64,000 nt of DNA from Culturomica sp. (GTDB taxonomy: Bacteria > Bacteroidota > Bacteroidia > Bacteroidales > Marinifilaceae), in the NCBI GenBank assembly GCA_031262745.1, contig JAISHE010000012.1, positions 38,706 to 102,705 on the forward strand, written 5' to 3'. This document shows positions 35,701 through 42,323 of the stretch, one piece after another. Below the pieces are notes generated by a model. It saw only the letters and a program-made list of their open reading frames with translations, had not been told where the DNA came from and did no database searches. How positions within the stretch are numbered: the stretch's first letter is position 1; each line of letters begins with the position of its first letter. A program made the translations under genes and the position numbers.

Positions 35701-37493
35701 CTATTGTAGCAATGATACCGCTTGCGCTCGGTAAGGGCGAATACGTTTCGGGACTTGGTGCACCGTTTGCAATCACCGTTATCGGTGGTTTGGCGATGAG
35801 CACATTACTTACGCTTGTTGTTATACCCACACTTTATTCCGGTTTGGAAGATGCTCTTAAACGCTTGCGCACTCAGAGTATTACATTAAAAATCATTCAA
35901 TTCCTGTTGATGATTACTACTGCTACTTTGATATTTGTTTATATCGATGCTCTTTGGTGGAGAATAGCTTGCCTGATTTTGGCTGTGATACTTGTGCCGG
36001 CAGTTACATGGTTTGTCGACGGTAGTTTAAGGCGTGCAAGTAGCGGTATAATTCCGGAAGATGAAGAAATAGAGATACGTATAGAAAATCTTGTGAAAAT
36101 TTACGGTCGTCCGTCGGAATTTGCACGCGAATGGATTTCCGGTAAACGCATTAGAGAGCGTTTGGGTATCAAAGATGAATATAAACGTCCGCAAGATTTG
36201 TTAGTTCTTCTTTGGCTTTTGCCGCTCACTATCGGTTTTTATTACTTCGGATATTTTTATCAAACAATTGCTTTTTGGGCTATCGTAGGAGTAGTGTCGG
36301 CATGGTTATGTACAATTAAAGTGCTTACGATTTTTATGAATTTCGCACAATGGCACAGGAAAACTTTCTGGCTTAAAACGATCTACGTCATTTGGTTTGC
36401 TATATATTACATATTGCCGTTTATGACGATTGTGTGGGCTATGATGAAATTCCTGAGCGGAATGGCGGTGATACTTGGTTTGTTGTGGTATCTCGGCATT
36501 TTGGTGAAGCATCTTTCCGACAAAATACACAAGCGCAATATAAATATTGACCTCATTGACGGTGATTTTAGAATGTTGCGTAAAGCTTTCTACCGCTTTG
36601 CAACCAAAGTGCCGCTCATAGGCTACCGCAAGCAACCGTTTAAAGCTCTTAACGCTGTTTCAATGGAAATACGGACGGGAATGTTCGGATTGTTGGGACC
36701 TAACGGAGCAGGAAAGACAACACTTATGCGAATAATATGCGGTGTTTTTGAACAAAGTTACGGCAAGATATTTGTTAACGGCATAGACACTCAAAAGAAA
36801 CGTGAGGAATTGCAGGGATTAATCGGTTACCTGCCTCAAGAGTTCGGTACCTACGAAAATCTTACCTCATGGGAATTTCTTGAATATCAAGCACTATTAA
36901 AAGGTATCACGAATAAAGAAACAAGGCATGCACGCATTAAAGAAGTGCTCGAAGCGGTGCACCTATACGAAAACAAGGATAAGAAAATCGGAGGTTTCTC
37001 AGGAGGTATGAAACAACGCATAGGAATAGCACAGACTTTGCTTAACCTGCCGCGTATATTGGTTGTGGACGAACCTACGGCAGGTTTGGATCCGCGTGAA
37101 AGGATCCGTTTCCGCAACCTACTCGTGGAACTTTCACGTAGTCGCATTGTGATATTCTCAACGCATATTATAGAAGATATTTCAAGTTCATGTAATCAGG
37201 TAGCAGTTATTGATAAAGGTAGTGTTAAATATTTCGGCACTCCTTACGAAATGGTTAATATAGCCAAAGATGTTATATGGGTATTTGAAGTAAGTCCGCA
37301 GGAATTTGAGGAACTTTCGTCGCAACTTTTGATTGTTCACCATATTCGTATAGGCGACGTTATACGCGTGCGTTGTTTGTCGGAACAGAAGCCTTTACCG
37401 CAGGCACAACGTGCTAATCCGCTCTTGGAAGATTCTTATTTATGGCTTTTGCGTTCCGTGAAATTGGAAAATAATGAAGAAATAATCACCTGA
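32748..37493 (+). CDS. RND permease fused to ABC ATPase
   Basis: The 1581-residue protein has an RND permease at residues about 1-1040 (LYPNAELPMLNVQIT; GMLLDNSIVV with Asp397-Asn; GIVVNNSIILIDY with Asn944), two extra helices (about 1045-1095), the ABC A-loop strand IRIENLVKIYG (1110-1120), about 178 residues that include four or five membrane helices (about 1135-1265), and then the rest of an ABC ATPase: KALNAVS (from 1299), Walker A GPNGAGKT (1317-1324), GYLPQEF, SGGMKQR, VVDEPTAGLDP and STHI. All ATPase motifs look intact. The ABC-2 permease gene follows by 5 bases and may be its partner. The RND and ABC halves are in one open frame without a stop. Confidence 0.9.
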   Translation: MEKLINRRVLISMIFIGLTLMGYFSYRFLSMELYPNAELPMLNVQITATQELDPSYIETKAAAPMEGVISTIEGVEKLETRISTRMASITVTFTKDTDIKYAFLKLDEKIKTASTTLPEKFRVTVNKTSTGMVSSQFMTVFVLSNEDVDYVRNITDKDIAPALENVDGVAGVMVIGGRQKSIEIIVDKEKCEALGINRSQISSLIASNMENKTFVGQVFDNNQRYFVNITAEYLKTDDIGNIVVGEGPLLLKDIADINFGVKEEESYSRVDGKEVVTCVIARSPQENIIRLSERVRAEIDKLNTELASKDVKIDVDTDMAETMSSNLNKIVDLAISGALLAIFILYLFLRNFRIVCIIAFAIPISVFSAFYLFYLSGISINTLTLTGIALAIGMLLDNSIVVMENIFRLRSAGMSSKDASVKGTKEVWKSIFASTLTTITVFLPFLFSDNFLLKLIGEHVGISIISTLGVSLIVALMLIPMAVNYFMSRHDKETVNLSTLSPYSRPVQAYLAILKTALRKPAQVVLGSLLLFLILLALTLTLSLNTLRDVEADTFQVYTTSPAGYTLERTDEMIRRYEEELMKMEEIERITSKVYATEANVTVKLKEDFEKINRKDLSSLKNTVIGTARYLRIYDVSLEARSTSENFQGGGDNGLLGGGGELLRMMGLGSQTEKVVIKGQDFKSMENLAEYIQYQLRELSNIRNANVSSSRGTPEARIMFDQYLMGINDVTPMNVLTELNNFAPENVTNMQYKAGDEEYDIIIKDKQVVEIGDEEDKEAVRTLDELRNLEVANTNRSMVGLQNFSGINLTRGKGSITRINQEKEIEVRYSFNSEINESKQFLTDARREVDDLIQSLDVPAGLAVEVVHEEDTYGDFSFLFLAALIIIYMILASVFESMSAPIVLMFAIPLAGIGSLLALMFTGTSLMNTNVLIGFLILIGIVVNNSIILIDYTSILRRRGYRKVRALITAGMSRLRPILITAITTIVAMIPLALGKGEYVSGLGAPFAITVIGGLAMSTLLTLVVIPTLYSGLEDALKRLRTQSITLKIIQFLLMITTATLIFVYIDALWWRIACLILAVILVPAVTWFVDGSLRRASSGIIPEDEEIEIRIENLVKIYGRPSEFAREWISGKRIRERLGIKDEYKRPQDLLVLLWLLPLTIGFYYFGYFYQTIAFWAIVGVVSAWLCTIKVLTIFMNFAQWHRKTFWLKTIYVIWFAIYYILPFMTIVWAMMKFLSGMAVILGLLWYLGILVKHLSDKIHKRNINIDLIDGDFRMLRKAFYRFATKVPLIGYRKQPFKALNAVSMEIRTGMFGLLGPNGAGKTTLMRIICGVFEQSYGKIFVNGIDTQKKREELQGLIGYLPQEFGTYENLTSWEFLEYQALLKGITNKETRHARIKEVLEAVHLYENKDKKIGGFSGGMKQRIGIAQTLLNLPRILVVDEPTAGLDPRERIRFRNLLVELSRSRIVIFSTHIIEDISSSCNQVAVIDKGSVKYFGTPYEMVNIAKDVIWVFEVSPQEFEELSSQLLIVHHIRIGDVIRVRCLSEQKPLPQAQRANPLLEDSYLWLLRSVKLENNEEIIT

Positions 37494-37498
37494 TAGGC

Positions 37499-38200
37499 AT
37501 GAAACAGTTTTTATCCAATATATTGAAACTCACTCAATACAACATCAAGATAATCTTCGGTAATAAATTTATCTACTTTGTTTTGAGTGCTGTAGTATTG
37601 TTCGTTATAACTTCAATATTGAATTTGATGTCTAATAACGAGTTTATGGAATCCACAGCCTATAACGTTTTGCTTGTTCCCTCAATATTGATAATTTTTT
37701 ATCCTATGTGTTTCGGCATACAAAACGATCAGGATGCTAAGATTATAGAAATAATTTTCGGGATACCGAACTACCGTTATAAAGTGTGGCTTTTTCGTTT
37801 GCTCATTGCTTACGTGATTTGTTTTGTGATTACATTCTTTCTCGCTGCTTTGACAAATTGGTTATTAGTGGAGATATCCGTTACGGAACTAACGTTGCAG
37901 GTGATGGTGCCGGCTTTTTTGATCGGTACGCTTTCGTTTATGTTTAGCACCATTGTTCGCAACGGTAGTGGTACTGCCGTGATAATAATTATTATAGGAT
38001 TAGTATTCTTTATTTGGAGTGCTTTTTTGGCAACAAGCAAATGGAATATCTTTATAAATCCGTTTGACTTACCTTCTAATATGAACCCGATTCTTTTTAA
38101 AAGTTTACTTGTAGATAATCGTTTGATAATGCTCACGGCATCGGTTATAGCCATGTTAATCGGTCTCTACAAAACACAAGAACGGGAGAAATATATTTGA
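37499..38200 (+). CDS. ABC-2-type permease subunit
   Basis: The 233-residue protein is almost all membrane, with six helices (for example FIYFVLSAVVLFVITSIL, VWLFRLLIAYVICFVITFF, GTAVIIIIIGLVFFIW), the layout of a short ABC-2 permease. It follows the RND-ABC fusion by 5 bases and is last in the operon, so it most likely works with the fused ATPase. Substrate is unknown. It converges with the DUF1460 gene, 14 bases apart. Confidence 0.8.
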   Translation: MKQFLSNILKLTQYNIKIIFGNKFIYFVLSAVVLFVITSILNLMSNNEFMESTAYNVLLVPSILIIFYPMCFGIQNDQDAKIIEIIFGIPNYRYKVWLFRLLIAYVICFVITFFLAALTNWLLVEISVTELTLQVMVPAFLIGTLSFMFSTIVRNGSGTAVIIIIIGLVFFIWSAFLATSKWNIFINPFDLPSNMNPILFKSLLVDNRLIMLTASVIAMLIGLYKTQEREKYI

Positions 38201-38214
38201 GTTTTATGTAAGGT

Positions 38215-39075
38215 TTATTTTTGGAATGAATCTTCTATCGGATTTAGTCGTCCCACCATGATTCCGGTTTGGGTGGAATTTCGGAGGAGATAATTTTCAA
38301 GAGTTTCGGAAGAGATAACAACCTTTTTCTCACGTGATGAAGCATGCATTAAAAACAGTTTTCCATTCTTGCGATAAGCGATACCGACATGACTTGTGTC
38401 AAGACCTTTTAAATTAGTTGTGATTAAAATAATATCTCCGGATTTAATCAGATAATCATATTTTTCAAGCTTGTTTTTGGGAATATAAAAATGTTTTCTC
38501 GCATTGTTCTCATTTTCAATTTTCTTCATTTTCTTTTGCAATGCGGGAGATGATTTTAATGCCGAATAACTCTCCGGATGAGTGGTCATGTAATAAACCT
38601 TATCCTTATATACAACATCCTTAGGTGTGATATTTTTAACAATGGAACGTTTGTTCATGTCGTGCAACCAATCGGAAGAATAATGCAGGCGGGAAGTGTA
38701 GTCAATGATCTTGCCGTTGCGGTAGCGTATTTTAACAATATTACGGATAAAATCTTCTATTGAAGAAGAATTGTAATGATTTAAAAAAGAAAGTGCGATC
38801 ACGGTTTCTACGAATGTAACACAATCCAAACCGGAAAGATCTATTACCGGAGATTCTTTGTTTTCAGCACCATTGAGAGTGCCGCCGATATAAGGTGTAT
38901 TAAGGAAAAAGCTACCGATAACCGGAACTCTTGCGCTCACCGGAAGACTTTTTAAGTTATTGTCTTCGGCATATTTCCAAAATCTTTCAAACACTGCACT
39001 ATCCTGAGGAGATATGTTCACAGCTTGTGCAACAACAGAGCAAATAAGTAAATATATCAACAATAAAGTGCGCAT
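38215..39075 (-). CDS. DUF1460 family protein, NlpC/P60-like amidase
   Basis: DUF1460 proteins are periplasmic NlpC/P60-like enzymes, and characterised members act as N-acetylmuramoyl-L-alanine amidases. The protein has a signal peptide (TLLLIYLLICSVVAQA), the catalytic cysteine in LSGLDCVTFVETVIA and a histidine in DTSHVGIAY. The ORF track starts at a GTG at 39150 inside pheS; the ATG at 39075, 10 bases after the pheS stop, gives the signal peptide and 286 residues. It is likely co-transcribed with pheS and involved in cell-wall recycling or remodelling. Confidence 0.85.
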   Translation of the reverse strand: MRTLLLIYLLICSVVAQAVNISPQDSAVFERFWKYAEDNNLKSLPVSARVPVIGSFFLNTPYIGGTLNGAENKESPVIDLSGLDCVTFVETVIALSFLNHYNSSSIEDFIRNIVKIRYRNGKIIDYTSRLHYSSDWLHDMNKRSIVKNITPKDVVYKDKVYYMTTHPESYSALKSSPALQKKMKKIENENNARKHFYIPKNKLEKYDYLIKSGDIILITTNLKGLDTSHVGIAYRKNGKLFLMHASSREKKVVISSETLENYLLRNSTQTGIMVGRLNPIEDSFQK

Positions 39076-39085
39076 ACGAGGGAAA

Positions 39086-40105
39086 TTAGATAGCTGCCGT
39101 AAACTGTTGCAAAAAACGAATATCGTTTTCAAAAAACAATCGCAGATCACGTACTCCGTATTTCAGCATTGTTATGCGTTCAATGCCCATACCGAGCGCA
39201 AAACCGGAGTATTTATTTTTGTCGATACCGTTGAGTTCAAGTACATTAGGATGCACCATCCCGCAACCCATTATTTCCAGCCAGCCGGTGTGTTTGCATA
39301 CGTTGCAACCTTTGCCTTTGCACAATGAGCAAGTTACGTCCATTTCGGCAGATGGTTCGGTGAAAGGGAAAAATGACGGACGAAGGCGTACTTCCGTGTC
39401 CTGACCGAAAAACTCTTTTGCAAAGTATGAAAGTGTCTGTTTTAAATCTGCAAAAGAAACATTTTCATCTATGTATAAAGCCTCAATCTGGTGAAAAATA
39501 CAGTGAGCACGTGCAGAAATTGCTTCATTTCGGAAAACTCTGCCGGGCGTAACCACACGAATAGGCAAGTCATAACTTTCCATGTCGCGCACCTGTGTTG
39601 AGGAAGTGTGGGTATGCAATAGAATATCAGGGTTTTTACTTATAAAAAAAGTGTCCTGCATATCGCGGGCGGGATGTTCTTCTGCAAAATTCAAAGCCGA
39701 AAAATTATGCCAATCATCTTCAATTTCAGGTCCTTCCGAGATAACAAATCCCAAGCGGTCGAAAATAGAAAGAATCTCATTTCTCACAATCGAAAGCGGA
39801 TGACGACTTCCCAATTGTTCGGGATCACCCGGAAGAGTGAGGTCTATACCTGATTGTTCGGTAGTAACGTTTTGAGCAGCTTCCTTTAATTCGTTTACCT
39901 TGTTCAAAGCAGTTTCTTTTAATTGATTCAAAGATTGACCTATGGCTTTCTTTTGTTCAACGGGAACGTTTTTGAAATCTTCAAATAAAGCTGCAATTGT
40001 ACCTTTTTTACTGAGGTGTTTAATACGAAATTCTTCAATAAGGGCAGGGTCTGTTGATGAGAAATTACCAATTTCGGTCATCAGTTGCTTTATGTTATCT
40101 AACAT
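39086..40105 (-). CDS. pheS: phenylalanine-tRNA ligase alpha subunit
   Basis: PheS with PheT charges tRNA-Phe. The 339-residue protein shows class II motifs: GSRHPLSIVRNEI, GPEIEDDWHNFSALN, PARDMQDTFFI, RVFRNEAISARAHCIFHQIEALYI, and motif 3 GFALGMGIERITMLKYG. All are standard. pheT is not adjacent, which is common in Bacteroidota. A TACTTTTG -7 box lies upstream. Confidence 0.97.
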   Translation of the reverse strand: MLDNIKQLMTEIGNFSSTDPALIEEFRIKHLSKKGTIAALFEDFKNVPVEQKKAIGQSLNQLKETALNKVNELKEAAQNVTTEQSGIDLTLPGDPEQLGSRHPLSIVRNEILSIFDRLGFVISEGPEIEDDWHNFSALNFAEEHPARDMQDTFFISKNPDILLHTHTSSTQVRDMESYDLPIRVVTPGRVFRNEAISARAHCIFHQIEALYIDENVSFADLKQTLSYFAKEFFGQDTEVRLRPSFFPFTEPSAEMDVTCSLCKGKGCNVCKHTGWLEIMGCGMVHPNVLELNGIDKNKYSGFALGMGIERITMLKYGVRDLRLFFENDIRFLQQFTAAI

Positions 40106-40135
40106 CTTGAAAAGTATACTTAGTTTAAAGTGTTA

Positions 40136-40143
40136 CAAAAGTA
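40136..40143 (-). promoter_or_regulatory. candidate -7 box for pheS
   Basis: TACTTTTG on the minus strand, about 30 bases before the pheS ATG; no clear -33. Confidence 0.45.
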
Positions 40144-40150
40144 GTTATTT

Positions 40151-40549
40151 TCACAAAGACTTTTTTCTTGTGAGTTTGTTTTTTATGTTTTTAGCAATAG
40201 GGTAGGCTAAACAACCGACTATTGCACCGAGAAAATCAGCGATTAAATCGTAGATGTCTCCGCTACGTTTGAAATAATGTTCTTGCAGTATTTCCAAGAC
40301 ACCGCCGTAGATAAATGCCACCGCCACCGCTGTTACGTAGATTACACTTTGCCTCCATTTGGTTTGATATTCAAATTCATTGCAAAGCAAAAGTGCCATC
40401 ACAAAAAACATACCGAAGTGAACAATTTTGTCAAAGTGAGGGATAAGAGATATTTGGGGCACATCACGAGCAGGAACAGTGGTAAGCACAAATATCACTA
40501 TAGCCCACAAAATGTTTCTTGTTAACAATATGACGGTTATTTTTTTCAT
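40151..40549 (-). CDS. VanZ-like family membrane protein
   Basis: The 132-residue protein has four predicted membrane helices and the VanZ-like signature FDKIVHFGMFFVMALLL, then YGGVLEILQEHYFKRSGDIYDLIADFLGAIVG. VanZ-like proteins are small membrane proteins; VanZ itself gives teicoplanin resistance, but most relatives have no known role. The start overlaps the LolC/E-type gene stop by 4 bases, so the two are coupled. Confidence 0.85.
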   Translation of the reverse strand: MKKITVILLTRNILWAIVIFVLTTVPARDVPQISLIPHFDKIVHFGMFFVMALLLCNEFEYQTKWRQSVIYVTAVAVAFIYGGVLEILQEHYFKRSGDIYDLIADFLGAIVGCLAYPIAKNIKNKLTRKKSL

Positions 40550-41760
40550 AATCCTTCTGACAAACGGTTTACTAAATATTTTACGGGGAAATACGATGCG
40601 GCAAATCCGATTACTAAAACCGATAAGAATACGACTACAACATCGGTGATGAGTATTTCAACCGGATATGCGGCAATGAGATAAGTGCCGTTACCTAATT
40701 GTAAAAAGCCGTATTCCTGTTGCAACCAACAAATGGAAACACCGATAATTAAACCTACAAGTCCTCCCAGAATTGTTATCAAATTGCCTTCCGTGCGAAA
40801 AATGGAAATGATATGACTTTTCGACATACCCAAAGCCTGATATATTTTCAAGTCCTCACGTTTATCGAAAATCAACATTGAAATGGAACCTATAATATTA
40901 AACGAAGCAATTAAAAGAATGAATGTAAGTATTAGGAAGATGACCAATTTTTCGGATTTCATCATGGCATAAAAAGAACGATTAAGTTCGTATTTGTCAA
41001 CAACCTTGTAAGTATCGCTCAGAGCGTTTTCAAGAGTTGTTTTAACGTTTTTCATGTCGTTGACATCTTCAAGACGAATTTCTATTTTTGAAATCTCATC
41101 ACCTGTTCTAAAAAGTTTGCGTGCAAAGTCGATATGTGTTATAAGTAATTTTTCGTCAATTTCGTTTTGAGTGGAAAGGAAACCGGCAGGATAGAGATAT
41201 TCTGTGTAAAGAGCAGAGGCACTCATGGCTGATGAAGCTTGCTTGTTGGGATAATAGAGTTGCATCGGAGTGAGAAAATTCAGACCGATGCCAAGTTCCG
41301 CTGCAACACCGTAGCCGGTTACTCCATAGAAAATGTCGCCTTTTTTCAGGTTAAAATTACCTTGTACTATGCTTTCTCCTATGCCTGTTTTTTCTGCATA
41401 ATCATCGGTTACACCTTTTAGTCTCACCGGTTTTAAACGGTTTTCATATTTCAGCAGAGCATTTTCTTCAACCACCGAATAAAAGTAATCAATACGTTTC
41501 TCTTGTTGCAGGATTTTATACACTTCATCGTCAAAAACGGCAAATTTACCATTAACCGGTGCCACCGTCAAATCGGGAGTTAAACTGCTCATTGAACTTT
41601 GCAGAAACAGATCAATGCCGTTGAAAACGGAAAGGATTGTAATCAATGCAGCTGTTCCGACAGCAACACCAACAACGCTGATAGTTGAAATGATATTGAT
41701 TGCATTTCGCTTTTTCTTTGAAAACAAATAACGTTTGGCTACAAATAACGGCAGACGCAT
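40546..41760 (-). CDS. LolC/LolE-type lipoprotein-releasing permease (FtsX-like)
   Basis: The 404-residue protein has the LolC/E layout: an N-terminal helix in RNAINIISTISVVGVAVGTAALITILSVFNGI, a large periplasmic MacB-like domain, then three C-terminal helices including the FtsX motif ISMLIFDKREDLKIYQALGMS. With an ATPase such as LolD (20057-20710 here), it would free lipoproteins for transport to the outer membrane. Bacteroidota often have one permease forming a homodimer. It starts 4 bases after rbfA and overlaps the vanZ-like gene. Confidence 0.88.
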   Translation of the reverse strand: MRLPLFVAKRYLFSKKKRNAINIISTISVVGVAVGTAALITILSVFNGIDLFLQSSMSSLTPDLTVAPVNGKFAVFDDEVYKILQQEKRIDYFYSVVEENALLKYENRLKPVRLKGVTDDYAEKTGIGESIVQGNFNLKKGDIFYGVTGYGVAAELGIGLNFLTPMQLYYPNKQASSAMSASALYTEYLYPAGFLSTQNEIDEKLLITHIDFARKLFRTGDEISKIEIRLEDVNDMKNVKTTLENALSDTYKVVDKYELNRSFYAMMKSEKLVIFLILTFILLIASFNIIGSISMLIFDKREDLKIYQALGMSKSHIISIFRTEGNLITILGGLVGLIIGVSICWLQQEYGFLQLGNGTYLIAAYPVEILITDVVVVFLSVLVIGFAASYFPVKYLVNRLSEGL

Positions 41761-41764
41761 GAGA

Positions 41765-42100
41765 TTACTTTAAAAGTTCGTCTATTTTGTTAATATAATC
41801 CAAACTGTCATCAATGAAGAAACGCAATTCGGGTATTATTCGCATTTGTTTTCCCACTCTTTTGCCAAGCATGTAGCGGATGTTTTTATTAAACTTTTCT
41901 AACGATGCCATCGTTCCTTCCGCCTTGGAAGAAGGGAAAATACTGAGGTAAACTTTGGCATAAGAAAGATCGGGACTGACTCTAACCGTTGTAACGGACA
42001 ACATACTGCCCACCGTATATTCTTTACATTCATTTCCGAACAGATCACTCAATTCCTTTTGTATCAGCCGTGAAACTTTGTTTTGTCTAATCGAATCCAT
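41765..42100 (-). CDS. rbfA: ribosome-binding factor A
   Basis: RbfA helps mature the 16S rRNA 5' end in the 30S subunit. The 111-residue protein has RQNKVSRLIQKELSDLF, TVTRVSPDLSYAKVYLS-like TTVRVSPDLSYAKVYLSIFP, and RIIPELRFFIDDSLDYINKIDELL, the usual single KH-like domain. It has its own promoter (TATCTTTG) facing the tRNA promoter. Confidence 0.94.
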   Translation of the reverse strand: MDSIRQNKVSRLIQKELSDLFGNECKEYTVGSMLSVTTVRVSPDLSYAKVYLSIFPSSKAEGTMASLEKFNKNIRYMLGKRVGKQMRIIPELRFFIDDSLDYINKIDELLK

Positions 42101-42121
42101 ACTCGCAAAATTTTTTCAGCG

Positions 42122-42129
42122 CAAAGATA
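42122..42129 (-). promoter_or_regulatory. -7 box for rbfA
   Basis: TATCTTTG on the minus strand, 22 bases before the rbfA ATG, arranged back to back with the tRNA promoter. Confidence 0.55.
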
Positions 42130-42150
42130 CTATAATAAATCCATTTTTAT

Positions 42151-42158
42151 TACATTTG
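42151..42158 (+). promoter_or_regulatory. -7 box for tRNA-Pro
   Basis: TACATTTG, 23 bases before the tRNA 5' end; divergent from the rbfA box with 21 bases between them. Confidence 0.55.
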
Positions 42159-42181
42159 CAGCCTCATTGAGTTGCGATGAA

Positions 42182-42254
42182 CGAGATGTAGCGCAGTTGG
42201 TAGCGCGCCACGTTCGGGACGTGGAGGCCGCTGGTTCAAGTCCAGTCATCTCGA
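42182..42254 (+). tRNA. tRNA-Pro (anticodon CGG)
   Basis: A full cloverleaf is visible: acceptor arms CGAGATG/CATCTCG, D-arm with AGCGCAGTTGGTAGCG, anticodon stem CCACG/CGTGG with loop TTCGGGA (anticodon CGG), and T-arm CTGGTTCAAGTCCAG. The 3' CCA is not encoded. It reads proline codon CCG. Confidence 0.95.
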
Positions 42255-42265
42255 CAATTAATATG

Positions 42266-42300
42266 TGGCTTCGATGGCAAAGTTTGTCGAAGCCATTTTT
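42266..42300 (+). terminator. terminator after tRNA-Pro
   Basis: GGCTTCGA (42267-42274) pairs with TCGAAGCC (42287-42294), followed by ATTTTTATTT. It separates the tRNA from speA, whose ATG is 24 bases on. Confidence 0.85.
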
Positions 42301-42323
42301 ATTTACGGTTAATTGTTTTTGAA

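Noticed and set aside
39076-39150. GTG start of the DUF1460 gene
   Set aside because: It would lie inside pheS; ATG at 39075 gives a signal peptide and a 10-base gap.
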